A DNA stretch of 64,000 nucleotides from Bacteroides luti (GTDB taxonomy: Bacteria > Bacteroidota > Bacteroidia > Bacteroidales > Bacteroidaceae), in assembly GCF_900128905.1 (NCBI RefSeq), contig NZ_FQTV01000008.1, positions 1 through 64,000 on the forward strand. The letters are read 5' to 3'. Of this stretch, positions 9,842 through 20,078 are shown piece after piece. The notes beneath the pieces are model-generated. The model was not told the origin of the DNA. It saw only the letters and a list, made by a program, of their open reading frames with translations, and ran no database searches. The position numbers and the translations under genes were made by a program. How positions within the stretch are numbered: the first letter of the stretch is position 1; the number at the start of each line of letters is the position of its first letter.

Positions 9842-10148
9842 GGCATTATTATCTATATATTTAGCATTTTAATTTGAAAAAACATTCTTTCATAACTTTA
9901 TGCTTATAAGAGCACAAATCTAACACTCATTTTATTAAACTTTCACATTGAAACAAAACAATTAAATAATAAACAAGATTGTAATTTTTAAATGCAATAT
10001 CATTACAGATTAACGTTTTTACAGAAGAAAAACTAAATTATTAACAAATAATAATAGAAATAAATGTATCAAAATGAAATTTATTCGTAGTTTTGCAAAT
10101 CATTTTGATAACGCAAATGAATGATATCGTATAATAAAGTCAATTAGA
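9842..10148. other. AT-rich divergent intergenic region, glmS/gltB
   Basis: About 300 bp, very AT-rich, between two divergent nitrogen-metabolism genes. The only signals I can support are the -7 boxes for each gene (9834-9841 on the minus strand, 10088-10095 on the plus strand). It probably holds the regulatory sites for gltB, but none is recognisable by eye. Confidence 0.5.
10088..10095 (+). promoter_or_regulatory. Candidate -7 box for gltB
   Basis: TAGTTTTG matches TAnnTTTG and lies 53 bp upstream of the gltB ATG. The -33 element is not clear. Confidence 0.5.
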
Positions 10149-13100
10149 ATGAAGAATCGAGAACTTTTTAACAACAAACAAACAGTAATTCCTTATCAGC
10201 AGCAACCAGATCATGCAGGTTTATACAGCGCTGCTAACGAGCATGACGCATGTGGAGTTGGTATGCTAGTAAACATCCATGGTGGTAAATCACATGAAAT
10301 TGTAGAATCTGCTCTGAAAGTATTAGAAAACATGCAGCACCGCGGCGCAGAAGGCGCAGATAATAAGACCGGTGATGGAGCAGGAATTATGCTGCAGATT
10401 CCTCATGAGTTCATTTTGCTACAAGGTATTCCTGTACCAGAAAAGGGCAAATATGGAACTGGCCTTTTATTCCTTCCTAAAAACTTAAATGACCAAGTAT
10501 TACTTTTAGACATTGTCACTAAAGAAATTGAAAAAGAAGGACTTCGTTTAATGCATCTTCGTGATGTTCCTACAAATCCTAGTATACTTGGTAAGGATGC
10601 ACTTGCTTCTGAGCCAGATGTAAAACAAGTATTTATCACTGGATTTACGGACTCTGCAACTGCAGAACGAAAACTATATATTATAAGGAAGAGAATTGAG
10701 AATCTTGTAAATTCATCTTCTATTGATTCAAAAAAAGAATTTTATATTGTATCTTTATCTAGTAAGAGCATTATATATAAGGGAATGTTGTCATCTTCAC
10801 AACTGAGACATTATTTCCCAGATTTAACTAATAGCTATTTCACCAGTGGATTAGCTTTAGTACACTCTCGCTTTAGTACCAACACTTTCCCAACTTGGTC
10901 TTTAGCTCAACCTTTCCGTTTGTTGGCACACAATGGAGAAATTAACACTATTCGTGGTAACCGCGGTTGGATGGAAGCAAGAGAAAGTGTTCTTAGCTCA
11001 CCTCTTTTAGGTGATTTAAAAGACATTCGCCCTATTGTTCAAAAAGGAATGAGCGATAGTGCTTCACTTGATAATGTTCTTGAGTTCCTAGTGATGTCAG
11101 GACTAAGCTTGCCTCACGCAATGGCAATGTTAGTACCTGAAAGCTTCAACGAGAAGAATCCTATTTCTGAAGATTTGAAAGCTTTCTATGAATATCACTC
11201 TATTTTAATGGAACCATGGGATGGTCCAGCTGCATTGCTATTCTCTGACGGAAGATACGCAGGAGGTATGCTTGACAGAAATGGTCTTCGTCCTGCACGT
11301 TATCTGATCACAAAAAATGACATGATGGTTGTTGCTTCAGAAGTTGGCGTTATGAACTTTGAAGCAAACGAAATAAAAGAAAAAGGTCGTTTACAACCTG
11401 GTAAGATTTTATTAATTGATACTGAGAAAGGTGAAGTTTACTACGATGGCGAAATTAAAAAGCAATTAGCAGAAGCTAAACCTTATCGCACTTGGTTGGC
11501 AAGCAACCGTATTGATCTGGATAAGATTCAAACCGGAAGAAAAGTATCTCATAAGGTAGAGAAATACGACCGTATGCTTCACACATTTGGATATTCTAAG
11601 GAAGATATCGAAAAGCTTATTATTCCAATGGGATCTAATGGAGCTGAACCTTTGGCTTCTATGGGTAACGATACCCCACTGGCTGTTCTTTCTACAAAAC
11701 CTCAGTTGTTATACAACTACTTCCGTCAACAATTCGCTCAGGTAACCAATCCGCCGATTGACCCATTACGTGAGCAGCTAGTTATGTCGTTGACTGAATA
11801 CATCGGTGCTGTAGGTATGAACATACTTACTCCAAATGAAGAACATTGCAAGATGGTAAAACTAAATCACCCTATATTAAGCAATGCTCAATTAGATATT
11901 TTGTGCAACATCAGATACAAAGGATTCAACACAGTAAAACTTCCTATATTATTTGATGTAAACAAAGGAAAAGCCGGATTGGAAGAATCATTGGCAAACC
12001 TTTGTAAGCAAGCTGAAAAGTCAGTTACTGATGGCGTTAACTATATTGTACTTTCTGATAAAGACGTAGATGCAACTCACGCAGCTATCCCTGCATTACT
12101 TGCAGTTAGTGCCGTGCATCATCATTTGATATCAGTTCAGAAACGCGTACAGACAGCATTGATCGTTGAAAGTGGCGAAATACGCGAAGTAATGCACGCA
12201 GCTTTGTTGTTAGGCTTTGGTGCAAGCGCCATCAATCCTTATATGGCATTCGCTGTTCTGGATAACCTGATTGCAAAACAAGAAATTCAGCTTGATTATG
12301 CAACTGCAGAAAAGAATTATATTAAATCTATCTGCAAAGGTCTCTTCAAGGTTATGTCTAAAATGGGTATTAGTACTATCCGTAGTTACCGTGGTGCGAA
12401 AATATTCGAAGCTGTAGGTTTGAGCCAAGAACTTAGCAACGCATACTTTGGTGGTATAAACTCAACTATTGGCGGTATTCGTCTTGATGAGATTGCAGCC
12501 GATGCTGTACAGATGCATGCTGAAGGATTTGGTGCTGAAGGTTTTGAAGATCTTAAAAATAAAGGAATTTACAGTTTCCGTAAGGGTGGAGAACAACACG
12601 CTTGGAATCCTGAAACTATTTCTACTTTGCAACTTGCTACCCGATTGGGAAGTTATAAAAAGTTCAAAGAATTCTCTCACTTGGTAGATGGCAAAGAAGC
12701 TCCGATTTTCCTTCGCGACTTCTTAGGCTTTAAAAAGAATCCTATTTCTATTGACCAGGTTGAACCAGCTTCAGAAATTATGAAGCGATTCGTTACAGGA
12801 GCTATGTCATTTGGTTCTATCAGCCGTGAAGCACACGAAACAATGGCACTTGCCATGAATAAGATTGGCGGAAAGAGTAACACTGGAGAAGGTGGAGAAG
12901 ACGCTGCCCGTTTCAAGACTTTGGAAAACGGTATGTCAATGCGTTCTGCTATCAAACAGGTAGCTTCCGGACGTTTCGGTGTAACTGCTGAATATCTTGT
13001 AAATGCAGACGAAATACAAATTAAGGTAGCTCAGGGAGCAAAACCAGGAGAAGGTGGTCAGTTGCCAGGATTTAAAGTAGACGAAGTTATTGCTAAGACT

Positions 13101-14696
13101 CGTCACTCAATCAAGGGAATTTCACTGATCTCTCCCCCACCTCACCACGATATTTATTCTATTGAGGATTTGGCACAGCTAATCTTCGACTTGAAGAATA
13201 TCAATCCACAGGCTCGCATAAGTGTGAAACTTGTTGCAGAAAGTGGTGTTGGAACAATTGCTGCCGGTGTAGCTAAAGCAAAAGCCGATCACATTGTAAT
13301 CTCTGGTGCTGAAGGTGGTACAGGAGCTAGTCCTGCAAGCTCAATCCGCTACGCAGGTATTTCTCCGGAAATTGGATTGTCTGAAACTCAACAGACTTTA
13401 GTTCTGAATGGACTACGCGGACATGTTGTTCTACAGGTTGACGGTCAGTTAAAAACAGGACGTGACATCGTTCTTATGGCTATGCTTGGTGCTGAAGAAT
13501 ACGGATTTGCAACATCAGCTCTTATTGTTTTAGGCTGTGTTATGATGCGTAAATGCCACTTGAACACTTGCCCGGTAGGTGTTGCAACTCAGGATCCTGA
13601 ACTTCGTAAGAGATTCCATGGTCGTCATGAATACCTGGTTAACTTCTTCACTTTCCTTGCAGAAGAAGTACGCGAGTATCTTGCTGAAATGGGATTCACA
13701 AAATTGGAAGATATTGTTGGACGTACAGACTTAATTGAACGTAAACATATTACCAGCAATGTAAAATATGAATTATTAGATCTTTCTAAGTTGACTTATA
13801 TGCCTTCACAGGGAACTGATGCTGCAATACATCACACTGGCGAAAGAATTCATTCTATTGGTGAAGTGAAGGATATGACAATCATTGCTCAGGCATCTGA
13901 AGCAATAGAACATGAAAAAGAAGTTTCTCTAGAATACACTATCGAAAATACAGATCGTAGTGTTGGTACTATGCTTAGTGGAGTTATTGCTAAGAAACAT
14001 GGTGGAGCCGGACTTCCTGATGATACTTTAAATATTAAGTTCAAAGGATCTGCAGGACAAAGTTTTGGTGCATTCCTTACTAAGGGAGTAAACTTCAAAC
14101 TAGAAGGTGAAGCTAACGACTATTTAGGAAAAGGTCTTTCAGGCGGCCGTATAAGCTTGCTTCCTCCTTTACGTTCTACATTTGTTGCAGAAAACAATAC
14201 TATTGCCGGTAATACACTTCTTTACGGAGCAACAAGCGGCGAAGTATATATAAACGGACGAGTTGGTGAACGTTTTGCAGTACGTAACTCTGGAGCTACA
14301 GCTGTAGTTGAAGGCGTTGGAGACCACTGCTGTGAATACATGACTGGTGGACGTATAGTTGTTTTAGGAAGTACAGGACGTAACTTTGCAGCCGGTATGA
14401 GTGGTGGAGTTGCTTATGTATGGAATAAAGACGGAAACTTTGATTATTTCTGTAACATGGAAATGGTTGAATTATCATTAATCGAAGAATCAAGTTACCG
14501 TAAAGAATTGCACGAACTAATTCGCAATCACTACTTCTACACCGGAAGTAAGCTTGCAAAAACAATGCTCGACTCTTGGGAAAAGTATGTTGATCAGTTT
14601 ATTCAGATTGTACCTATTGAATACAAAAAAGTACTTCAGGAAGAACAAATGGAGAAACTGCAACAAAAGATTGCAAACGTGCAGAGAGATTATTAA
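10149..14696 (+). CDS. gltB: Glutamate synthase, large subunit
   Basis: With GltD transfers the amide of glutamine to 2-oxoglutarate, giving two glutamates (GOGAT half of the GS-GOGAT cycle). The 1515 residues match the alpha-subunit family. The order is a glutaminase domain with catalytic Cys35 (EHDACGVGM, exposed after loss of a propeptide), a central domain, an FMN-binding synthase domain (GAEGGTGASPAS), a 3Fe-4S Cys cluster (CVMMRKCHLNTCPVGVA) and a C-terminal beta-helix (GXXG repeats, GGAGLPDD onward). gltD follows after 169 bp that contain a large hairpin. Confidence 0.97.
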   Translation: MKNRELFNNKQTVIPYQQQPDHAGLYSAANEHDACGVGMLVNIHGGKSHEIVESALKVLENMQHRGAEGADNKTGDGAGIMLQIPHEFILLQGIPVPEKGKYGTGLLFLPKNLNDQVLLLDIVTKEIEKEGLRLMHLRDVPTNPSILGKDALASEPDVKQVFITGFTDSATAERKLYIIRKRIENLVNSSSIDSKKEFYIVSLSSKSIIYKGMLSSSQLRHYFPDLTNSYFTSGLALVHSRFSTNTFPTWSLAQPFRLLAHNGEINTIRGNRGWMEARESVLSSPLLGDLKDIRPIVQKGMSDSASLDNVLEFLVMSGLSLPHAMAMLVPESFNEKNPISEDLKAFYEYHSILMEPWDGPAALLFSDGRYAGGMLDRNGLRPARYLITKNDMMVVASEVGVMNFEANEIKEKGRLQPGKILLIDTEKGEVYYDGEIKKQLAEAKPYRTWLASNRIDLDKIQTGRKVSHKVEKYDRMLHTFGYSKEDIEKLIIPMGSNGAEPLASMGNDTPLAVLSTKPQLLYNYFRQQFAQVTNPPIDPLREQLVMSLTEYIGAVGMNILTPNEEHCKMVKLNHPILSNAQLDILCNIRYKGFNTVKLPILFDVNKGKAGLEESLANLCKQAEKSVTDGVNYIVLSDKDVDATHAAIPALLAVSAVHHHLISVQKRVQTALIVESGEIREVMHAALLLGFGASAINPYMAFAVLDNLIAKQEIQLDYATAEKNYIKSICKGLFKVMSKMGISTIRSYRGAKIFEAVGLSQELSNAYFGGINSTIGGIRLDEIAADAVQMHAEGFGAEGFEDLKNKGIYSFRKGGEQHAWNPETISTLQLATRLGSYKKFKEFSHLVDGKEAPIFLRDFLGFKKNPISIDQVEPASEIMKRFVTGAMSFGSISREAHETMALAMNKIGGKSNTGEGGEDAARFKTLENGMSMRSAIKQVASGRFGVTAEYLVNADEIQIKVAQGAKPGEGGQLPGFKVDEVIAKTRHSIKGISLISPPPHHDIYSIEDLAQLIFDLKNINPQARISVKLVAESGVGTIAAGVAKAKADHIVISGAEGGTGASPASSIRYAGISPEIGLSETQQTLVLNGLRGHVVLQVDGQLKTGRDIVLMAMLGAEEYGFATSALIVLGCVMMRKCHLNTCPVGVATQDPELRKRFHGRHEYLVNFFTFLAEEVREYLAEMGFTKLEDIVGRTDLIERKHITSNVKYELLDLSKLTYMPSQGTDAAIHHTGERIHSIGEVKDMTIIAQASEAIEHEKEVSLEYTIENTDRSVGTMLSGVIAKKHGGAGLPDDTLNIKFKGSAGQSFGAFLTKGVNFKLEGEANDYLGKGLSGGRISLLPPLRSTFVAENNTIAGNTLLYGATSGEVYINGRVGERFAVRNSGATAVVEGVGDHCCEYMTGGRIVVLGSTGRNFAAGMSGGVAYVWNKDGNFDYFCNMEMVELSLIEESSYRKELHELIRNHYFYTGSKLAKTMLDSWEKYVDQFIQIVPIEYKKVLQEEQMEKLQQKIANVQRDY

Positions 14697-14740
14697 TTAT
14701 ATATAGAATCCTAAAGAAACGGATCAAGAATAAATATTAA

Positions 14741-14800
14741 AAAGGTGTACACCTAATTTCAACAAAGTGTACTCTCTATGAAATTATTGTGTACACCTTT
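14741..14800 (+). repeat. 60-nt two-step hairpin between gltB and gltD
   Basis: AAAGGTGTACAC (14741-14752) pairs perfectly with 14789-14800, and a second inner stem TAATTTCA/TGAAATTA (14754-14761 with 14779-14786) stacks inside it. There is no U-run after it, so it is not a standard terminator. Likely roles are transcript processing or stabilisation, setting the GltB:GltD ratio, or a protein-binding cruciform. Confidence 0.7.
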
Positions 14801-14865
14801 ATTAAATTAGCTCTAGAGTAATCGGAGAACTATTCAGATCATTCTTACTTAATCAACAAATAGAA

Positions 14866-16287
14866 ATGGGAAATCCAAAAGCATTCTTAACAATACATAG
14901 ACAAGAGGCCGGATACAGACCTCTTCACGAACGTGTTTCTGACTTCGGTGAAGTAGAACAGACACTTAACAGCCATGACCGCAAATTACAAGCATCACGT
15001 TGCATGGATTGCGGTACACCATTCTGCCACTGGGCATGTCCTATCGGGAACCTTCAGCCAGAATGGCAAGATCTTCTTTACAAAGGAAAATGGAAAGAAG
15101 CTTATGAAGTTTTGGAAAACACTTGTGACTTTCCTGAATTCACAGGCCGCATCTGTCCTGCCTTATGCGAAAAAAGTTGCGTATTGAAACTTTCTACAGA
15201 CGAGCCTGTAACTATCCGCGAAAACGAAGCTGCAATTGTTGAAACTGCTTTCCGCGAAGGTTATATTATACCAAAGCACCCAGTTAGAAATGGAAAGAAA
15301 GTAGCAGTGATAGGTTCGGGTCCTGCCGGATTGGTTGTTGCAAACCAGTTAAACCGTAAAGGATACGAAGTTACTGTTTACGAAAAACACGAAGATGTGG
15401 GTGGTCTACTTCGTTATGGTATTCCAAACTTCAAGCTAAATAAAAATATTATTGAACGTCGCGTTAATCTGCTTAAACAAGAAGGCGTTATATTTGTTAC
15501 TTCTACAGAAATCGGCAAAGACATTTCTGCTAAAGATTTGGTTGATTCAAACGATGCAGTATGCGTTTGTATCGGTGCGGAAGTTCCAAGAGACCTTCCA
15601 ATCGAAGGACGCAACCTGAAAGGTGTACACTTTGCATTAGAATTACTGAGTCAGCAAAACAGAATTTTAGCCGGACATACTTTTGATAAAGATGAATTAA
15701 TAAATGCCAAAGGTAAAAAGGTATTGATTATTGGTGGTGGTGATACAGGATCTGACTGTATTGGAACATCAAATCGTCATGGAGCAGTAAGCGTTAATCA
15801 GATTGAAATTCTGCCTAAACCTCCTGTTCATGATAATCCTGATACTCCATGGCCTATGTATCCTCAGGTTCTGAAAACAACAAGCTCTCACGAAGAAGGT
15901 TGTACACGCCGCTGGAACATTAATTCATGCCGTTTCATTGGAGAAAACGGACAGTTGAAAGCTGTTGAGATAGAAGAAGTATCCTGGGAAAAAGGAGAAA
16001 ACGGACGTATGGCTATGATTCCTTCTGGTAAGAAAGAAATTGTTGAAGCCGATCTTGTATTCTTAGCAATGGGATTTGTACATCCTACTCAGGAAGGCAT
16101 TATTGAACAATTAGGACTTGCAGTAGATAACCGCAAAAATATCGCAATTGATTCACGTGCCGCTGCATCAACAGCTAAGGTATTTGCTGCCGGAGATGCT
16201 GCTACAGGAGCTAGTCTTGTTGTAAGAGCAATGGCAGGCGGACGAAAAGCTGCTTCAGAGATTGATGCTTTTTTAAGTAACAAATAA
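14866..16287 (+). CDS. gltD: Glutamate synthase, small subunit (NAD(P)H)
   Basis: Passes electrons from NAD(P)H through FAD and Fe-S clusters to GltB. The 473 residues are normal. Visible parts are the N-terminal Cys motifs for two 4Fe-4S clusters (CMDCGTPFCHWACPIGN and CPALCEKSC), an FAD-binding GSGPAGL site near residue 150, and an NAD(P)H-binding GGGDTGSDCIG site near residue 290. asnB follows after 11 bp, so gltD and asnB are co-transcribed. Confidence 0.96.
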   Translation: MGNPKAFLTIHRQEAGYRPLHERVSDFGEVEQTLNSHDRKLQASRCMDCGTPFCHWACPIGNLQPEWQDLLYKGKWKEAYEVLENTCDFPEFTGRICPALCEKSCVLKLSTDEPVTIRENEAAIVETAFREGYIIPKHPVRNGKKVAVIGSGPAGLVVANQLNRKGYEVTVYEKHEDVGGLLRYGIPNFKLNKNIIERRVNLLKQEGVIFVTSTEIGKDISAKDLVDSNDAVCVCIGAEVPRDLPIEGRNLKGVHFALELLSQQNRILAGHTFDKDELINAKGKKVLIIGGGDTGSDCIGTSNRHGAVSVNQIEILPKPPVHDNPDTPWPMYPQVLKTTSSHEEGCTRRWNINSCRFIGENGQLKAVEIEEVSWEKGENGRMAMIPSGKKEIVEADLVFLAMGFVHPTQEGIIEQLGLAVDNRKNIAIDSRAAASTAKVFAAGDAATGASLVVRAMAGGRKAASEIDAFLSNK

Positions 16288-16298
16288 ACAAATAAATT

Positions 16299-17963
16299 AT
16301 GTGTGGAATTGTAGGAATATTCAATATACAAACGCAGAGCGAGAAATTACGTGCTAAAGCCTTAAAAATGGCTCAGAAAATCCGCCATCGAGGTCCCGAT
16401 TGGAGTGGAATTTATTGCGGTGGCTCAGCTATTCTGGCTCATGAACGCCTTTCTATCGTTGACCCCCAATCCGGAGGTCAACCATTATATTCTTCAGATG
16501 GCAAGGTTGTACTTGCCGTAAATGGAGAAATATATAATCATCGTGATATTCGCAAAGAGTTTGAAGGAGAATACCAATTCCAGACAGGTTCCGACTGCGA
16601 AGTAATTTTAGCTCTCTATCGTAAAAAGGGAATTAATTTCCTCGAAGACCTAAGCGGTATATTCGCTTTTGCATTATATGACTCTGAAAAAGACGAATAT
16701 CTCATTGCACGTGACCCCATTGGAGTAATTCCATTGTATATTGGTCACGACAAAGATGGCAAACTTTATATTGCCAGTGAGCTTAAAGCTCTCGAAGGCT
16801 TCTGCGATAGTTACGAGCCTTTCCTTCCAGGACACTATTATTACAGCAAGGAAGGTGAAATGAAACGTTGGTACACTCGCGACTGGATGGAATATGATGC
16901 AGTTAAGAACAACAATGCATATAGCTCGGATGTACATGATTCTCTTGAAGATGCTGTACAACGTCAGTTAATGAGTGATGTGCCTTACGGTGTTCTACTT
17001 TCCGGCGGTTTGGACTCGTCAGTAATTTCTGCCGTTGCAAAGAAATATGCAGCTAAACGAGTGGAAACTGATGGCAAATCAGAAGCATGGTGGCCACAAC
17101 TTCACTCATTTGCCGTTGGTTTGAAAAATGCTCCGGACTTGATTAAAGCAAGGGAGGTTGCAGACCATATCGGAACTATCCACCATGAAATTAACTATAC
17201 CGTACAAGAAGGGCTGGATGCAATCAGAGATGTAATCTACTTCATTGAAACTTACGATGTAACAACAGTAAGAGCTTCTACTCCAATGTACTTGCTTGCC
17301 CGCGTTATTAAATCCATGGGTATAAAAATGGTTCTTTCTGGCGAAGGAGCCGATGAAATATTTGGCGGTTACCTTTATTTTCATAAAGCACCAAATGCAA
17401 AAGCATTCCATGAAGAAACAGTGCGGAAAATAAGCAAGTTGCATTTGTACGATTGTCTTCGTGCAAACAAATCTCTGTCAGCATGGGGTGTAGAAGGAAG
17501 AGTTCCTTTCCTTGACAAAGAATTCCTGGATGTTGCCATGAGACTTAATCCTGAAGCTAAGATGGCACCAGGAAAAACTATTGAGAAAAAGATTTTGCGT
17601 GAAGCTTTCGCCGACATGTTACCAGCAAGTGTAGCATGGAGACAAAAAGAGCAATTTAGTGATGGTGTGGGATATAACTGGATTGATTCACTGAAAGCTT
17701 TAACTTCAGAACGTGTAAGTGATGAAGAAATGGCTCATGCATCAGAACGTTTCCCTATAAATCCACCAATGAATAAGGAAGAATATTATTATAGAAGTAT
17801 TTTTGAAGAACACTTCCCAAGCGAAAGTGCTGCTAAATGTGTTCCTTCAGTTCCATCTGTTGCATGTAGCACAGCTGAAGCATTAGCATGGGATGAATCA
17901 TTCAAGAACATGAATGACCCAAGTGGACGTGCAGTAAAGGGCGTACACGACGAAAGTTATTAA
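16299..17963 (+). CDS. asnB: Asparagine synthase B (glutamine-hydrolysing)
   Basis: Makes asparagine from aspartate, ATP and glutamine. The 554 residues match AsnB. The catalytic Cys2 (MCGIVGIFN) begins the N-terminal Ntn glutaminase. The C-terminal synthetase domain has the pyrophosphate loop LSGGLDSS near residue 235 and LSGEGADEIFGGY near residue 348. It is coupled to gltD and ends before a strong terminator, closing the gltB-gltD-asnB unit. Confidence 0.96.
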   Translation: MCGIVGIFNIQTQSEKLRAKALKMAQKIRHRGPDWSGIYCGGSAILAHERLSIVDPQSGGQPLYSSDGKVVLAVNGEIYNHRDIRKEFEGEYQFQTGSDCEVILALYRKKGINFLEDLSGIFAFALYDSEKDEYLIARDPIGVIPLYIGHDKDGKLYIASELKALEGFCDSYEPFLPGHYYYSKEGEMKRWYTRDWMEYDAVKNNNAYSSDVHDSLEDAVQRQLMSDVPYGVLLSGGLDSSVISAVAKKYAAKRVETDGKSEAWWPQLHSFAVGLKNAPDLIKAREVADHIGTIHHEINYTVQEGLDAIRDVIYFIETYDVTTVRASTPMYLLARVIKSMGIKMVLSGEGADEIFGGYLYFHKAPNAKAFHEETVRKISKLHLYDCLRANKSLSAWGVEGRVPFLDKEFLDVAMRLNPEAKMAPGKTIEKKILREAFADMLPASVAWRQKEQFSDGVGYNWIDSLKALTSERVSDEEMAHASERFPINPPMNKEEYYYRSIFEEHFPSESAAKCVPSVPSVACSTAEALAWDESFKNMNDPSGRAVKGVHDESY

Positions 17964-17984
17964 TCATCCTGTAATATTAGAAAT

Positions 17985-18024
17985 AAAAGAAGGCACTTTT
18001 AAATAATTAAAAGTGCCTTCTTTT
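17985..18024 (+). terminator. Rho-independent terminator of gltBD-asnB
   Basis: A perfect 16-bp inverted repeat (17985-18000 and 18009-18024) with an 8-nt loop, followed by ATTTTTTTC, sits 22 bp after the asnB stop codon. Confidence 0.9.
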
Positions 18025-18080
18025 ATTTTTTTCAATTGATATTTTTATCTTTACAACCTTAAAATCTAATCAACAACATT

Positions 18081-18851
18081 ATGAAAATTAAAAAACTTAT
18101 CTTATTGGGAATTCTCCTTTCTACATTTGGTACAGTAAGTGCTAAGACCAAAGTGATAGCTCACCGGGGATTCTGGAACACTGAAGGTTCTGCACAAAAT
18201 TCAATTGCAGCTTTGACTAAAGCAAACGAGATCAAAGTTTATGGATCGGAATTCGACGTTTGGCTATCTTCTGACGGGGTTCCAGTTATAAATCATAATG
18301 CTACAACTGACGACCATCATCTTCTAATTGAAAAAACTCCGATTGCAGAGCTTAAAAAAGAAAAATTGGCAAATGGAGAATATTTGCCGACTCTTGAAGA
18401 ATACCTTTTGAAAGGAAAACAATGCAAAAACATAAAATTGATTGTTGAATTAAAACCGCATAGCAGTAAAGAAAGAGAAGATTCACTAACCGCTATAGTT
18501 CTGGATATGGTCAAAAAGCTGAAGCTAAAAAAGAAAGTTGAATATATTTCTTTCAGTTTGAATACAGTAAAAGAAATAATTCGCTTAGATCCTAAAGCAA
18601 AGGTTTCATACTTAACCGCAGATCTTCCACCAAAAGAACTTAAAAAAATTGGATGCATAGGTTTAGATTATAACCTGAATGCAATGATAAAAAACGAAAA
18701 CTGGTTTTCTGAAGCAAAAAAAATTGGGATAAAAATCAATGTCTGGACTGTGAACAAAGAAGAAGATATGCATTATCTTATAAAAAAAGGTGCTGATTTC
18801 ATTACAACTAACGAACCTCAGCTAGCTAAAGAGTTAACAAACAACAAATAG
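18081..18851 (+). CDS. Glycerophosphodiester phosphodiesterase family protein, exported
   Basis: 256 residues with a signal peptide (MKIKKLILLGILLSTFGTVSA). The GDPD TIM-barrel signatures follow: AHRGFWNTEGSAQNSIAAL, the metal-binding pair in GSEFDVWLSSDGVPVINHN, and C-terminal VWTVNKEEDMHYLIKKGADFITTN. It probably hydrolyses glycerophosphodiesters in the periplasm to glycerol-3-phosphate and an alcohol; the substrate cannot be read from sequence. It stands alone between a terminator and a long AT-rich gap. Confidence 0.88.
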   Translation: MKIKKLILLGILLSTFGTVSAKTKVIAHRGFWNTEGSAQNSIAALTKANEIKVYGSEFDVWLSSDGVPVINHNATTDDHHLLIEKTPIAELKKEKLANGEYLPTLEEYLLKGKQCKNIKLIVELKPHSSKEREDSLTAIVLDMVKKLKLKKKVEYISFSLNTVKEIIRLDPKAKVSYLTADLPPKELKKIGCIGLDYNLNAMIKNENWFSEAKKIGIKINVWTVNKEEDMHYLIKKGADFITTNEPQLAKELTNNK

Positions 18852-19210
18852 CATAATAACATTATTATTAATGTGGTTATATCAAAATTAAACCAAAATT
18901 ACATAATTAAATAACAAAATGATTTATCTAGATAGTTGTATTTTATATCCTTTTGTTCCATTATTGCCTTATAAAACTGCATATTTAAATAAAAAGGATT
19001 CATAACAAAATAACAATTCTAACAATATTATAAAATAGTACTAACAATAATAATAAATTCATTATTTTTTCACCAATATTGGTATTAATTGTTATTTAAT
19101 CAAAATTAATTAGATATTCGACATTCTTTAATAGCATAATCAAACAATATGTCGTATATTTGCATTTATAAAAGACAAAAGGAAATAATGAAGCAAAATT
19201 TTAATGCAAA
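18852..19210. other. AT-rich intergenic region before dapF
   Basis: 359 bp of very AT-rich DNA. A -7 box TATATTTG (19155-19162, plus strand) fits TAnnTTTG and lies about 50 bp upstream of dapF, making this the likely promoter of the dapF-dapL-glnN group. No other structure is clear. Confidence 0.5.
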
Positions 19211-20050
19211 ATGACAAACCTAATTAAATTTACCAAGATGCACGGTGCGGGTAATGACTACATATATGTCAATACATTAAAATACTCTATCGATCATCCT
19301 GAAGAATTAGCCATAAAATGGAGTAAATATCATACAGGCATTGGATCTGACGGATTGGTTCTTATCGGAAAATCTCCAATTGCAGATTTCAGCATGCGCA
19401 TCTTTAATGCAGACGGTTCGGAAGCCATGATGTGTGGAAATGCATCTCGCTGTATTGGTAAATATCTATATGATAATAAAATAACAGAAAAAGAAGACAT
19501 TACTCTTGACACTCTTTCAGGAATTAAGCATTTACATCTTGCTGTATCCGGAGATAAAGTATCAAAAGTTACTGTAGACATGGGATCTCCTAAATTAGAA
19601 GAAGTTTTAGTTAATGGGAATTCTGAGAATTTAGTTTCAGCTGAAATTACTGTAAATAACCAAACTTACAAAGCGACAGCTATTTCAATGGGAAATCCTC
19701 ATTTAGTAATCTACATTGATGATATTGAAAAAATAGATCTTCCTGTTATTGGACCAATTTTGGAACGTCACCCATTTTTTCCAAATAGAGTAAACGTGGA
19801 ATTTGCTCAGAAGATAGATAATAAAACTGTAAGAATGAGAGTTTGGGAACGTGGTTCCGGAATTACCATGGCATGTGGAACTGGTGCATGTGCAACAGCC
19901 GTTGCCGGTTCTATTATAGGCCAGACGGAACGTGATGTTGAAATCATTATGGACGGAGGGAGCCTGAACATAAAATGGGACGAACAAACCGACAGGGTTT
20001 TTATGACAGGTGAAGCTGTCACTGTTTTCGAAGGCGAAATAACTCTTTAA
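19211..20050 (+). CDS. dapF: Diaminopimelate epimerase
   Basis: Interconverts LL- and meso-diaminopimelate in lysine and peptidoglycan synthesis without a cofactor. The 279 residues are normal. The start of the fold, [14 protein letters not shown], and both catalytic cysteines are present: one in MMCGNASRC near residue 76 and one in [11 protein letters not shown] near residue 219. dapL follows 28 bp later, forming the second half of the DapL-type lysine pathway. Confidence 0.97.
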   Translation: MTNLIKFTKMHGAGNDYIYVNTLKYSIDHPEELAIKWSKYHTGIGSDGLVLIGKSPIADFSMRIFNADGSEAMMCGNASRCIGKYLYDNKITEKEDITLDTLSGIKHLHLAVSGDKVSKVTVDMGSPKLEEVLVNGNSENLVSAEITVNNQTYKATAISMGNPHLVIYIDDIEKIDLPVIGPILERHPFFPNRVNVEFAQKIDNKTVRMRVWERGSGITMACGTGACATAVAGSIIGQTERDVEIIMDGGSLNIKWDEQTDRVFMTGEAVTVFEGEITL

Positions 20051-20078
20051 TCGCAAAAACTTAAAGCAACAAATAGAT

